DNA of 64,000 nucleotides from JAJKIV01 sp036741775. Its GTDB lineage: Bacteria; Gemmatimonadota; Gemmatimonadetes; Gemmatimonadales; Gemmatimonadaceae. Each line of letters starts with the position of its first letter. Within the stretch, counting starts at the first letter, position 1. The notes beneath the pieces were generated by a model. It was not told the origin of the DNA. It made no database searches and was given only the letters and a program-made list of their open reading frames with translations. This document shows, in pieces, positions 8,755-21,781 of the stretch. A program made the translations under genes and the position numbers. Where the stretch lies: the NCBI GenBank assembly GCA_036741775.1, contig DAINRQ010000005.1:1-64000 (forward strand). Direction: 5' to 3'.

Positions 8755-9482
8755 GCACCGCGCGGTATACCCTGGAGGATCCGCCGTTCGCGGGCCTAAC
8801 GGGTGCCGGCGTGCGGGTCGCGGTGATCGATAGCGGGATCCATCCGGCCAACCCACACATCGGTGCCCCCGTCTCGGGCGTCCGCATTCACCCCGATGGG
8901 AACATCGACGGGGACTTCGTCGATCGCATCGGACACGGGACGGCGGTTACCGCGGCGATTCTCGAGAAGGCGCCCGGGATCGAGCTCGTGGCCGTGCGGG
9001 TGTTCGACCGGACGCTTGCGACGAGCGCCGACGTGCTTTCGCAGGCGATCTCGTGGGCCGCGGCGAACGGAGCGCGACTCATCAACCTCAGCCTCGGCAC
9101 GTCGAACCCGAATCGGGCAGCGGTGCTCGGCCAAGCCGTGGGCGAAGCCTGCGCGGCGGGTGCGATCGTTGTCGCGGCACGCGAGTCGGGCGGTGTGACG
9201 TGGCTCCCCGGTTCGCTGCCTGACGTTGCCGGCGTCACGCTCGATGCCTCCTGTGACCGGAACGAGCTGCGGATGACGTTCGATGCCGGGCATCCGCACG
9301 TGTGGTTCACCGCGTCCGGATACCCACGGCCGATTCCCGGCGTGCCGGTAGAGCGGAATCTGTCGGGGATTTCCTTCGCCGTGGCGAACGTGACGGGTTT
9401 TCTAGCGCGGGTGCTCGAAGCGGCTCCCAACGCGCTCGACGTGACGGAGCTCGGCCGTGTGCTCCAGTCGACGCGGGAGTGA
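8751..9482 (+). CDS. qhpE: Subtilisin-like leader peptidase (QhpE)
   Basis: A compact S8-family protease of 243 residues without its own signal peptide. The catalytic residues are Asp27 (VIDSG), His62 (GHGTAV) and Ser208 (SGISFAVANVTG, where subtilisins have GTSMA). In the qhp system QhpE removes the QhpC leader in the cytoplasm after crosslinking. The GTG start overlaps the qhpF stop by GTGA, and this is the last gene of the coupled operon. The missing propeptide and signal fit a dedicated intracellular processing enzyme. Confidence 0.85.
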   Translation: MSTARYTLEDPPFAGLTGAGVRVAVIDSGIHPANPHIGAPVSGVRIHPDGNIDGDFVDRIGHGTAVTAAILEKAPGIELVAVRVFDRTLATSADVLSQAISWAAANGARLINLSLGTSNPNRAAVLGQAVGEACAAGAIVVAARESGGVTWLPGSLPDVAGVTLDASCDRNELRMTFDAGHPHVWFTASGYPRPIPGVPVERNLSGISFAVANVTGFLARVLEAAPNALDVTELGRVLQSTRE

Positions 9483-9599
9483 ACGTGCGTACCGACGTCG
9501 CGGCTACGTCGATTGCTTCGCCGTGGCATCACCCGGCAGAACGTGCCCGGCCAGAGACGCCTACCGAGTGAGCACCACGGCGCTACAACGCGTCGATCA

Positions 9600-10580
9600 T
9601 CAGCGCGACACCCGAACGACCTCGAACTCCACGTCGGGATAGCCCGTGGCGTCGAACCGCGCGTTCACGACGTACAGCGAGCTCCCGAATGCGGCGACGG
9701 TCGACGGGAACCGGAATGCAGGATCGGAGATCACCCGATCAATGACCCCTCGCGTGAATCCGTCGCTCAAACGCACCACGGCGATCTGATTGAAGCCTCC
9801 TTGAACGACGTACAGTGTGTTGCCGACGAGCAGGATTCCATCGCCGCCGACGAGCGAGCCACCGCCGAGGTCGATCTCGCCTGCCACACCGGTCCGGGTG
9901 TCTACGAGGTAGAGTTTCCCCGTTGTCGTGTTCACGACGATGACGTGCCGTTCGTCAGGCGTGACGGCGATCCCGTTTGCATTCCCGGCGACGAGTGATC
10001 CGGGCTCGTGCTGGTACGCACCGGTCAGAGGAATCACCTCGATCGTCCCGCCTGTTGCGAGCGCATCACCCGGCGCAAATCGCAGCCGGTAGATCGCTGG
10101 CCGGTAGGAATCCGTGAAGTACGCGCCGTCCCGAGTGAGCATCACGTCGTTCACGAGCGTCGGGCCTTCGGATGGATTGCCAAGCTGGTACGTCGCGAGA
10201 GCTGCACCCGTGGTTGCGTCGTAGATGTAGGCCTGACCCGTCGTACCCCCGGCCACGATCAGCCAATCGTTCCGGCGATGGTACTTGAGGCCAGCGTGCT
10301 CCCGGCCGGCTTGCGGGGAGACGATCAACGAGCCCGCTCCCGTGCGCGCGTCACCCCGAAACACGGCGCTCGTGAAGATCGAGCCGACGTAGAACGTCGA
10401 GCCCCTGCCGAACGCGATCCCTTCTGGCGAAAATCCGGTGGGGAGAGGAATGACGTCAGGGAACGGTTTGGCGACGGCAAGGGAAGTGGAAGTCGCCGCA
10501 ATCGGCCTAGCCACGGTCGGAGTGTCCTGGCCGCAGGCGAGTGTGAGCGAGAGGATCGCAGGTATCGAATAGACGCGCAT
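9600..10580 (-). CDS. Secreted beta-propeller (SMP-30/YVTN-like) protein
   Basis: The product is 326 residues from ATG 10580, preceded by ggagaaaccg. The N-terminus MRVYSIPAILSLTLACGQ is a signal peptide with a Cys at residue 16 that may be lipidated, although the lipobox is imperfect. The rest shows repeated propeller motifs (GFSPEGIAFGRGSTFYVG, VNDVMLTRDGAYF, NGIAVTPDERHVIVVN, GGDGILLVGNTLYVV) as in gluconolactonase/SMP-30-like lipoproteins. The substrate is unknown. It is transcribed divergently from the sigma factor at 10788. Confidence 0.7.
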   Translation of the reverse strand: MRVYSIPAILSLTLACGQDTPTVARPIAATSTSLAVAKPFPDVIPLPTGFSPEGIAFGRGSTFYVGSIFTSAVFRGDARTGAGSLIVSPQAGREHAGLKYHRRNDWLIVAGGTTGQAYIYDATTGAALATYQLGNPSEGPTLVNDVMLTRDGAYFTDSYRPAIYRLRFAPGDALATGGTIEVIPLTGAYQHEPGSLVAGNANGIAVTPDERHVIVVNTTTGKLYLVDTRTGVAGEIDLGGGSLVGGDGILLVGNTLYVVQGGFNQIAVVRLSDGFTRGVIDRVISDPAFRFPSTVAAFGSSLYVVNARFDATGYPDVEFEVVRVSR

Positions 10581-10787
10581 CGGTTTCTCCCCGGCGTGGG
10601 TTGAATCGGAAGGGTGGACGGCGCGACGCGGTTCCCGATTGCCGGCGTTGTGACCCATGAGTAGGTTCGACGGCCGAGCCGGTCGTCGCCCAGGCATACG
10701 CGCAGAACCCGCGCGAATCCCGACATCCTTTTCGGTCGGCGGCGCCCACGGGCGATCCGGAAGGCCACGGTGCCGCGGAGAGGACAT

Positions 10788-11370
10788 ATGGAAGCGGCCG
10801 CGCAGCATGCGATCACGGAGGCGCTGGGCGAAGTGCGCGACGGCGTGCCGGGCGCCATGGACCGTCTCGTCCCCCTCGTGTACGCCGACCTTTCCCGTAT
10901 CGCGCACCGGCAACTGGGTCTGGAGGTGGCAGGGCACACGCTCTCGACGACGGCGCTGGTCCACGAGGCGTATCTCCGACTGGTGGATCAGACACGCGCT
11001 CGATGGGAAGACCGAGTGCAGTTCTTCGCCGTGGCAGCGCACGTGATGCGACGGGTGCTCATCGATCACGCGCGGCGATATCGGGCAGTACGCCGCGGCG
11101 GCGCACAGCCGCGTCCCGTTTCGCTGGACGCGATCGACTCGGCGGACGCTGCCAGTCTCGCCGCCGGAGAGCGCGCCGAGGTACTCCTGGCGCTGGATGA
11201 CGCCCTCGAGCGGCTCGCAGTCCTCGATGGGCGTCAGGCGCGCATCGTCGAGTGTCGGTTCTTCGGAGGTCTGACGACGGAGGAAACTGCCCAGGCGCTC
11301 GGCGTCACCACGCGCACCGTGGAGCGCGACTGGGTCAAGGCTCGTGGCTGGTTGTATCAGGAGCTGCGCG

Positions 11371-11384
<14 letters not shown>
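10788..11384 (+). CDS. ECF RNA polymerase sigma factor (kinase-associated type)
   Basis: The 198-residue product belongs to the ECF group with TTALVHEAYLRLVD in region 2, RRVLIDHARR, and ECRFFGGLTTEETAQALG in region 4 before the recognition helix. This group (TIGR02999-like) is typically encoded next to Ser/Thr kinases. ATG 10788 is preferred over GTG 10770 because ggagagg sits 4 bases before it. The kinase ATG (11371) lies inside its last codons, so the two are coupled and the kinase may control the sigma factor. Confidence 0.85.
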
Positions 11385-14169
<2,785 letters not shown>

Positions 14170-14281
14170 TCCCTTCGGCGGAACGTGGCTTGCGACGAAC
14201 CCGGCCACACGTCGCGCTCGGGGTCGGCCCACCCGTCGAGGCAATTCGGCACCGACGCGCTCGGCTCGAAGGAGGAATCAC

Positions 14282-14947
14282 ATGGCACATCACGATCGCG
14301 ACCGCGTCACCAATCGCACCGATGCCACTACGGGTGGCGCCCTCGTCCATACGAAGGACCTTGACGACTTCGAGCTACCGGAAGGTGGACCGGATCCGCG
14401 CGGCTGGGACGTTCGCGCGGCTGATGGAACGAAGATCGGCAAGGTCGAAGATCTGCTCTTCGATACAGGGGAGCGTCGAGTTCGTTACGTCGAAGTAGCG
14501 CTCGACCGTGCTCTGGCGAAGGATGCAGGGCGCGACTATGCCCTCGTTCCGATCGGGCAGGCTCGGCTGAATGATGACAGCGACGATGTCATCGTCGATC
14601 TGTCGGGCACCGACCTCGCCTCGGCGCCACGTTATGATCGAGAGCGGCTGTCGCGCGATTATGAGACCTCGTTGCAATCCTGGCTTCGAGAGCGCAGGCC
14701 GAACGTCGAGGCTGGCGAGCGCAGTCGTGCGGCGGCCGATCGTGACGTCGGGTTCTACGGGAGTCCGGAGTATGACGACCGGCGGTTCTTCTCGCGGAGC
14801 CGCCGCGGTGAGAGCGGCGCGGCGGATCGGGCACGATCCACGGGCATGGCCGACCGCGTGGGTGATGCGGTCGATAATGTGAAGGATCGCGTTGACGGAA
14901 ACCCGGCATCGCGCCCTGGACCAGACCCGACGGACCGGCGCATCTAG
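14282..14947 (+). CDS. PRC-barrel domain protein
   Basis: The 221-residue product starts at ATG 14282 behind a strong site (ggaggaatcac). The PRC-barrel core is at about residues 38-110 (DGTKIGKVEDLLFDTGERRVRYVEVALD, then YALVPIGQARLN). A polar tail follows (FYGSPEYDDRRFF) and ends in an amphipathic stretch (VGDAVDNVKDRVDGN). PRC barrels of this kind occur in general-stress proteins of soil bacteria and may bind other proteins. It has its own ribosome site and is probably a separate unit. Confidence 0.75.
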   Translation: MAHHDRDRVTNRTDATTGGALVHTKDLDDFELPEGGPDPRGWDVRAADGTKIGKVEDLLFDTGERRVRYVEVALDRALAKDAGRDYALVPIGQARLNDDSDDVIVDLSGTDLASAPRYDRERLSRDYETSLQSWLRERRPNVEAGERSRAAADRDVGFYGSPEYDDRRFFSRSRRGESGAADRARSTGMADRVGDAVDNVKDRVDGNPASRPGPDPTDRRI

Positions 14948-15019
14948 ATGACGTGATGCGGCGCGGAGTGCGCGGGGTGGTCTGCTCGATCGTCCGCCCT
15001 GCGCCTCGCGCGACCGCCC

Positions 15020-17838
15020 TCACGGCTCGACCGACTTCGAGTCGGCGCCCAACAGACCGCTCCAGTTGAGCACGAAGCGGATCTCGCGACCGACATTCGG
15101 GCTGCTCTTCACCATCACGAAGCGTCCATCGGGAAGCACGTCCCAGTTCGAGCCGTTGCTGAAATCGTACGCTGCCGAGAACAGTTGCTCGACGGGCGCC
15201 GCGAGCTCGAACGTGGGCCGGGTCCGGACCTTGACGCCCAGGATGGTGTTCCCGCTTCGAAAGAACAGCTCGCGGCCGTCGGCGGACCATCGCGGTTCCG
15301 CCCCGCCACCATTCGACACCGGAATCGGCGCCGATTTTCCTGAGTAGGGAAGGACGTACACCTCATCGATGCCGGTCGCGTCGGACGTGAACGCGACCCA
15401 GTTGCCATCGGGGGACAGGCTCGGCTCGCGCTCACGCGCGCGGCTGGTTGCGAGGTCGGTCGTGCTGTCCGTCTCGAGATCGAGGAGCAGGAGGTCCCAG
15501 TTCGACACCAGGAACAGCTGCTCGCCTTTCGCCCACCGCGGAGCGAGGACGGGGTCCCGGTTCGCACGAATGAGCCGGGGCTCGCCGCCCTCGGGCCAAC
15601 GTGCCTCATAGACGCCGGGAGTATCCACTTCCAGCCTGTTGAACACGAGCCGCGTCCCGTCGCGTGACCAGCTCGCATAGAGGCTGTACCCGTCGGTCGT
15701 CAGCGGCGTCGTGCGCGCGCGCCGCAGATCCACGATCCAGATCTGGGGTGGTTGCGGATCGACGGTCACGGCGATGTACCGTCCGTCGGGGGATATGCTC
15801 GGGAAGCGGTAGCCTTGGGCCGATATTGCGAGGGGCGTCTCTCGTCCATAGCGGTCGACGATGACGAGCCGTCGCTCGAATCCCCCCGCGGCATACGCGA
15901 GAACGCCGGACTGCGAGACGCCGAAGGTCGTGCCGGAGCCGGCCCGGCGGAGCGCGTTGTTCACGAGCGGCGCCGGCGGTCCGGTGACCGCGAGCCGGTC
16001 GAGGTTGAATGGGACGGCCCGGACCTCTTCGAGGCCCGCATCGAAGACGATGTGACCGGTGGGGACGTAGTACGCTCGGCTCCCGCCGAAGAGGGGGCGG
16101 AAGGTGCCCGCGTGCAGGTCGACGACCCCCGTTAGGCCCGCCTGGTTCGGTCGGCCTCGCTCATCGGTCCACCCCACCGTTACGAGGGCGCTCTTCCCGC
16201 CGGGGAGGTGGCGCGGCCATCTGACGGGTGCGGGCACCGAGCGCGCCACCGCCGGTGAGGCCTGACCTTCCCTCGCGGCGATCGTTAGGCGCAGCGCCTC
16301 TGGTGTACCGCCCTCGGCGGCCACTCGCCAGAGCGTCGTGTCGTTGAGGCTGAACAGGATTGTGCCGTCGTCACCCCAGCTCCCGCCGTAGGAGGTTCCG
16401 GGGGCGTCGGCGATTTCGATCGGCACGCCGGCATCGACGCGGATCTTCTTGAGCTTGCCGTTCGCGAAAAACCCTATCCAGTTGCCGTCAGGTGAGAAGA
16501 ACGGCTCGCGCGCGTCGCGCGTCCCGGCGAGCGCGCGTACTTCGAAGTCACCGAGCTTGCGGACATAGAGCTGTGACTCGGTGCCGTTCGCACCGACGTA
16601 GACCAGATGTGCTCCGCCGGGGGAGATCTCGATTACGGAGCGGGATGGTCCGACGGGGAGAACCTGATCGTTGGGAAGGGTGAAGGCGAGGCGCACGACG
16701 GGCGCCGTGGCGGGCGAACCGGCGGGTCGCGTCAATGCCCACACCGCGACGGCGGTGGCCACGGTCGCGACGACGGCCGACGCGGCGAAGCGACGCCGGT
16801 TCGCGGCCTCGCGCGCGCTCGCCGGAGCCGGCGGCCATCGGAACGTCTCGTCAGCAAGCGCCCTGGCAAACGCCGAGCCGGTGTCAAAACGGTCGGCTGG
16901 GACCTTCTCGAGCGCCTTCGTCACCGCGCCGGCGACGTGGGCCGGAACGGCCNNNNNNNNNNNNNNNNNNNNNNNNNNNNNNNNNNNNNNNNNNNNNNNN
17001 NNNNNNNNNNNNNNNNNNNNNNNNNNNNNNNNNNNNNNNNNNNNNNNNNNNNTGGGACCTTCTCGAGCGCCTTCGTCACCGCGCCGGCGACGTGGGCCGG
17101 AACGGCCGGGCGGAGCATGGTGAGCGGCGCAGGCGCCTCGGTCAGGATCCGCATGACGAGGGCTCGAGTCGTCGGGGCCGTGAACGGCGGTTCACCAGCC
17201 AGCATCTCGTAGGCGACGCAGCCTAACGAGTAGAGGTCGCTGCGTCCGTCGACGCCCCGCTCACCGGCTGCCTGCTCCGGGCTCATGTAGCTCGGCGTGC
17301 CGACGCTGATCCCCGTCTCCGTGAGCCTCGTGCCACCCGCGTTGCGCACGGCCAAGGCGATGCCAAAGTCCGAAACGACGGGCTGGCCGTCCTGCAGCAG
17401 GATGTTGGCGGGCTTGATGTCCCGGTGGACGATGCCGTTGCGGTGCGCGTAGTCCAGGGCGGCCGCCACGGCGCGGGTAATGGCCACGGTTTCGTCGAGC
17501 GGAAGCTGCCGCTCGCGATCGAGCCGGCTGCGTAGCGACTCGCCCGTGATGTACGGCATCACGTAGAAGAGAAACCCGTCCGCCTCCCCCGAGTCGAACA
17601 GCGGGACGATGTGCGGGTGCTGCAGGTTTGCCGTGGTCGTGATCTCGGCGAGAAAGCGGTCCGCGCCGAGGACCGCCGCGAGATCCGGCTTGAGGACCTT
17701 GATCGCGACCCTGCGCTCGTGCCGAACGTCCCGAGCCAGATATACGGTCGCCATCGCGCCCGCACCGATCTCATGGATCAGCGCGTAGCGATCCCGCAGC
17801 GCGGGGCCGAGGCGGGCGAGCACGGAACCAGCCGTCAT
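15020..17838 (-). CDS. Ser/Thr protein kinase with C-terminal PD40/TolB-type propeller, split by an assembly gap
   Basis: The N-terminal part (from ATG 17838) has G-loop GAGAMATV near residue 25, Lys47, HRDIKPAN with Asp140, DFG at 157-159 and GTPSYMSPEQ. The C-terminal part (to 15020) has a membrane segment (AASAVVATVATAVAVWAL) and PD40 blades (FSPDGNWIGF, ISPDGRYIAV, LSPDGNWVAF). The two parts are separated by 100 N and a 55-bp duplication. Collapsing one copy and the N run joins them in frame as EKVPADRFDTG, giving about 887 residues. As written the frame is broken, which is an assembly matter and not decay. Confidence 0.85.
16898..17107. other. Scaffold gap with duplicated contig ends
   Basis: The 55 bases at 16898-16952 are repeated exactly at 17053-17107, directly on either side of exactly 100 N (16953-17052). 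An exact 55-bp end overlap with a fixed-length N run is the mark of a scaffolder joining k-mer-overlapping contigs. Deleting 155 bases restores the kinase reading frame, so the true sequence probably has no gap. Confidence 0.93.
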
Positions 17839-17993
17839 GCGTTCTATCCCGCGGGACGATAGGCCGCTGACACGGCTCCGAGCAAGACCCATCACTCATA
17901 GGCGCACTGCGGCCTGATCGGCGGCAGTTCATCCCGTCACTGACCCGCCGACCGCGCCTGGCGACCCCGGCGGCCTCGCGATACCTTCGCGTC

Positions 17994-18977
17994 GTGCGAC
18001 GACACTTCGGACGCATCGTGACGGCCTGCGCGCTCTCCCCCGGCGCGCTCCTCGCGCAACAAGTGGTCGATACGGCGTTCGTGCCGGTCCGTCCGACCAT
18101 GCCGGCCTACGCTCCAGGGCGCGGACCGCTCGTCCTCGTCGACGAGGCACACAACAACCTGCACACGCGGACAGGGCGATTCGCTCCGTTCGCGCGGCTG
18201 CTCGAGTCGGACGGGTTCGTCGTCGCGGAGAACCGGTCGCGATTCACGCGCGCCGACCTCGCGACCGCGCGCGTGCTGGTCATCGCGAACGCGCTGCACG
18301 CGTCGGTCCGTCAGACCAGCGACATGCGGCTGCCCGTCCGCGCCGCGTTCGACAGCACCGAGATTCGCGAGCTCGCGGCGTGGGTACGATCGGGAGGCTC
18401 GCTCCTTCTCATCGCCGACCACATGCCGTACGCCGGTGCGGCCGCGGACCTCGCGGCCGAATTCGGCGTCTTGTTCGCGAACGGCTTCGTCGAGCCGCCA
18501 CACGGCGCCGAGCGATGCACGCGAGACTTCGTGATCACGTATCGACGAAGTGATGGCTCCCTGCGACCGAGCGCGATCACGATGCCCGCCCAGAACGCAC
18601 CGCCCGTCGACTCGGTCACGACGTTCACCGGCTCCGCGTTCCGACTCGCCCCCGGCGTTACGGGCGAAGCCTTGCTGCAAATCCAGCGGGGGAAACTGTG
18701 GATGCCGCTCGCGCCGTGGGCGTTCGGCGACACCGTGCCGTCAACCGCCGCGGATGGAATGCTCCAGGGGGCCGCGCTGCACGTTGGGCGAGGGCGCGTT
18801 GCCGTGTTCGGGGAAGCCGCAATGTTCACGGCGCAGCGGAAGTGTCCGGAGCGCCTGCCGATGGGCTTCAACTCTCCCGCCGCGGGGCAGAACACGCAGT
18901 TCATCCTCGACGTCGTGCGCTGGCTTGGCGCAGTGACCTCCAGGACCTCTACCCTTCGGCCCGAAGTGCCTCGGTAG
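17994..18977 (+). CDS. Secreted protein with a DUF4350-like domain
   Basis: The 327-residue product starts at GTG 17994 with signal peptide RIVTACALSPGALLAQQ. The body (VLVDEAHNNLHTRTGRFAPFARLLESDGF, then WVRSGGSLLLIADHMPYAG and VAVFGEAAMFTAQ) resembles the DUF4350/glutamine-amidotransferase-like fold that binds small molecules or partner proteins. The biochemical role is unknown. The last 29 bases overlap the tail of the convergent ADOP permease gene. Confidence 0.6.
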   Translation: MRRHFGRIVTACALSPGALLAQQVVDTAFVPVRPTMPAYAPGRGPLVLVDEAHNNLHTRTGRFAPFARLLESDGFVVAENRSRFTRADLATARVLVIANALHASVRQTSDMRLPVRAAFDSTEIRELAAWVRSGGSLLLIADHMPYAGAAADLAAEFGVLFANGFVEPPHGAERCTRDFVITYRRSDGSLRPSAITMPAQNAPPVDSVTTFTGSAFRLAPGVTGEALLQIQRGKLWMPLAPWAFGDTVPSTAADGMLQGAALHVGRGRVAVFGEAAMFTAQRKCPERLPMGFNSPAAGQNTQFILDVVRWLGAVTSRTSTLRPEVPR

Positions 18978-21696
18978 GCTCCACGCGGAGAGCGCGTCGT
19001 GTGGGGACCACGCACGCGAGGAGTGAGACCGCCATCATGAGCGCCGCGTACGCGACAACCAAGACAAAGCTCCTCGCCGGCATCATGCCGCCGCGTGCGA
19101 CGAGGCTCATGCCGACCAGCAATGCGGCGCCAACCGCGATCCCGATGCCGAGCTGCGTCAGCGGCTGGCGGAACACCGCGGCCACCACACGACGCCGGTT
19201 CGCGCCAAGAGCGATGCGGATGCCGATCTCGCGCGTCCGCCGCGCAACGGCGAACGACATGACCGCGTAGATCCCCGCGAGCGACAGCGTCAGCGCGATC
19301 ACGCTCACGACCGCGAGCAGCCGTGAGACGAAGCCGAGCGTCTGCAGCTCCGAATCGGCGAGCCGGTCGAGCGACATCACGTCGTAGAGCCGGAGTGTAG
19401 GGTCCACCGCGGCCACGATGCCGCGGAAGCGCGGCGCGAACGACCCCGGGTCGCCGCGCACGTGCACGGCCACGTGCGCGGACGCGGCGTGGTCCGCGCG
19501 CATCGGGTGGTAGATACCGGGAACCCGGTCACGGTCGATCGTCATAGCCAGATCGCCCACGACGCCGACGATCTCGTACCATGGACTGCTCGCTTCGCTC
19601 GTCGCGCGTCCTGCCCTCGAGTCCTCGACGTTCACGTACCGAACGCGACGGCCGATCGGATTGCGGTCGCCGAGGACGTGCTTGACGAACGACTGATTCA
19701 CGACGACGGCATGGGACCCTGCCTGCTCGTCGGCGGCGCGGAACCCTCGCCCGGACAGGATCGGGGCGTCGAAGACGTCGAAGAAGTTCGGATCGACCGA
19801 CGCCGGCCGCACCTGGTACCCGAACGGCCACCGAGGGTCGAGAGGCGCCGCCCCGCCGTCGTCGACCGCGACGTATTTCTGGCCGTGGTCCATACGCGGC
19901 AGGAGGGAGGCAAACGTGACGCCGGCGACGGCGGGATCGGCGGCGAGACGCCGCGCGATCTGCTGCCGCGTCTCCCCGAATCGCGCATCGAACGCGGTGG
20001 TTGACGCCTCGACTCCAGTGGTGCCGTTAGGCAGTTCCCGGTCCAGCTCGAGCCGGGCGGAGAGATACTCGTTCGCAGGGAATCCGTCTTCGCCCGACCG
20101 TATCTCCACAGCCTGCTGTCGCGTGACGAACGCGATAGCGGGAAATGCCACGGTCAGCGCAACCTGGCAGACGATGACCGCCGTCCACACGCCCCCGAAC
20201 CGCAGGCCACCACCGCCCGACCCGACCTGGCGCAGCCGCGTCCCCATCCCGCGCGTGACCTTGAGTGCCGGCATGACGCCGGCGACCGCCGCGGCGAGCA
20301 GGGTGAGAGCGATGGCGTAGATCACGGTCGTGGGCGACAGACGGAGGTCGATCCAGAAGGGAACACCGCCATAGAACCCGAAGTCCATGATCTCCAGCAG
20401 CCGCCGGAGCCCGAAATCCGCCGCCGCGAGGCCCACCACTGCGGCCATCCCGCCCAGGACGAGCGCCTCGGCGAAGAGCTGCGCGATGATCCGTCCCCGG
20501 CTCGCACCTAACGCGGTGCGAACGATGATCTCCGCTTCGCGCGTCGCGGCACGCGCGAACATGAGGAGCGCGACGTTGGCACATACGAGAATCACGAGCA
20601 TGACCACCGGGAGGTTGAGCGCCATCAGCGCCAGCGTCTCCTCGCCCGACGGGTCGGTGATCGTCTTCGCGAACGGCTTGAGCTGTGGGCGCAGGTATCG
20701 ATGGGTATCCGGATAGTGCGCCGATGTCCGCTCGCCTAACACGGTGAGCTCCGCTTGCGCCTCGCGGAACGACACGTCCGGCGCGAGACGGCCGAAGAGT
20801 CGGATCGATGGGCCCTCGCGACGTCCGTACGCCAGGACGTTCAAGCGGAGTGGAACCCAGTACTCGTGGCTCACCGGAAAGGCGAACCCCGCCGGCATCA
20901 CGCCTACGACGGTGCTCCGCTCGTCGCCAAGGCGCACCGCTCGGCCAACGATGCGGGAATCGCCGGCGAACCGGCGCTGCCACTCGTCGTAGCCGATCAC
21001 GATCACGGGCGACGCCGCCGCGTGCTCATCTGCGTCGACGAGCGTGCGCCCGAGCAGCGGGGGCACCCGCGTCAACCGGAACGCGGCCGCGCTGATCTCG
21101 GCCACCTGCACCGGCTCGCCCGGTCCCGTGCCCAGGATGAGGTTGCGCTCGACGTCCCGGTACGCGCCGAGGTCGCGGACGGAGCGGAGCTGTTCCCGCC
21201 AGAAGACGAAGTCGTGTGACGTTCGGCGTTCGTCGCGGCTCGCGGCCACGTCCCTGTTCTGAATCCCGACGATTCGGTCGCCTTCGGGAAGCGGGAGCGT
21301 ATGTCCCGTCGCCTCGGCGACAATCTCGAATGTCGCTGTCCCGACCGCGATCGCGAACGCCATGGCGAACCCACCGACCATCGTCAGCCCGGGGTACTTG
21401 ACCAGCATCCGGAAACCGAGCTTGAAGTCGAGCCACGAGGCACGCAGGTCGTCGAAGCGGCGGAGGCCGCGCGACTGGCGCCCTTTCTCCTTGTAGCGCT
21501 CGGTGCTGCCGAACTCGAGTCGCGCCTGCCGGGCCGCGTCTGCCGGGGCCAGCCCCGCGTGCATCAGGTCTCTCGTCCGGAGCTCGATGTGGTGGCGGAA
21601 CTCCTCCTCCATCTCGACGTCCACGCTCGAGGTACGGCGGATGCCGCGCGCGAGCGAACGGGCACGGGCGACCAGACCCGAAAAGAGCGAAACCAT
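18949..21696 (-). CDS. ADOP-family ABC transporter permease
   Basis: The 915-residue product has an N-terminal cytoplasmic segment typical of the acidobacterial duplicated orphan permease family (VEMEEEFRHHIELRTRDLM...GLAPADAARQARLEFG). Two MacB/FtsX-type units follow, each with a periplasmic core. Membrane helices include NLPVVMLVILVCANVALLMFA and IALTLSLAGIYAVMSFAVARRTREIGIRIALG. No ATPase gene is nearby, as usual for this orphan family. The start ATG 21696 has taggaggt just upstream. Twin operators sit over its promoter. Confidence 0.9.
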   Translation of the reverse strand: MVSLFSGLVARARSLARGIRRTSSVDVEMEEEFRHHIELRTRDLMHAGLAPADAARQARLEFGSTERYKEKGRQSRGLRRFDDLRASWLDFKLGFRMLVKYPGLTMVGGFAMAFAIAVGTATFEIVAEATGHTLPLPEGDRIVGIQNRDVAASRDERRTSHDFVFWREQLRSVRDLGAYRDVERNLILGTGPGEPVQVAEISAAAFRLTRVPPLLGRTLVDADEHAAASPVIVIGYDEWQRRFAGDSRIVGRAVRLGDERSTVVGVMPAGFAFPVSHEYWVPLRLNVLAYGRREGPSIRLFGRLAPDVSFREAQAELTVLGERTSAHYPDTHRYLRPQLKPFAKTITDPSGEETLALMALNLPVVMLVILVCANVALLMFARAATREAEIIVRTALGASRGRIIAQLFAEALVLGGMAAVVGLAAADFGLRRLLEIMDFGFYGGVPFWIDLRLSPTTVIYAIALTLLAAAVAGVMPALKVTRGMGTRLRQVGSGGGGLRFGGVWTAVIVCQVALTVAFPAIAFVTRQQAVEIRSGEDGFPANEYLSARLELDRELPNGTTGVEASTTAFDARFGETRQQIARRLAADPAVAGVTFASLLPRMDHGQKYVAVDDGGAAPLDPRWPFGYQVRPASVDPNFFDVFDAPILSGRGFRAADEQAGSHAVVVNQSFVKHVLGDRNPIGRRVRYVNVEDSRAGRATSEASSPWYEIVGVVGDLAMTIDRDRVPGIYHPMRADHAASAHVAVHVRGDPGSFAPRFRGIVAAVDPTLRLYDVMSLDRLADSELQTLGFVSRLLAVVSVIALTLSLAGIYAVMSFAVARRTREIGIRIALGANRRRVVAAVFRQPLTQLGIGIAVGAALLVGMSLVARGGMMPARSFVLVVAYAALMMAVSLLACVVPTRRALRVEPTEALRAEG

Positions 21697-21729
21697 CGTA
21701 CCTCCTACCGGTAGCCGCGCGGTCCAGGG

Positions 21730-21752
21730 TTCTCCTATTGCGCTTAGGAGAA
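21730..21752. promoter_or_regulatory. Operator-like palindrome, site 1
   Basis: The 23-bp site has 8-bp perfect arms TTCTCCTA and TAGGAGAA around 7 bases. It lies downstream of the proposed -10 of the ADOP permease promoter (minus strand). Its consensus matches site 2, so one dimeric repressor probably binds both. ADOP genes are often controlled by PadR-type repressors, but no such gene lies in the window. Confidence 0.65.
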
Positions 21753-21753
21753 G

Positions 21754-21781
21754 CGTATCGCTGTTTCTCCTAAGCTGTCAA
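21754..21781 (-). promoter_or_regulatory. Probable sigma-70 promoter for the ADOP permease gene
   Basis: On the minus strand TTGACA (21781-21776) is followed after 16 bases by GATACG (21759-21754). The -35 box is perfect and the -10 only moderate. It overlaps operator site 2 and abuts site 1, a classical steric-repression layout. The gene start is about 60 bases downstream. Confidence 0.55.

Noticed and set aside
16898..17107. Genuine 55-bp tandem repeat in the kinase gene
   Set aside because: The copies abut a run of exactly 100 N and collapsing them restores the frame, so this is an assembly artefact.
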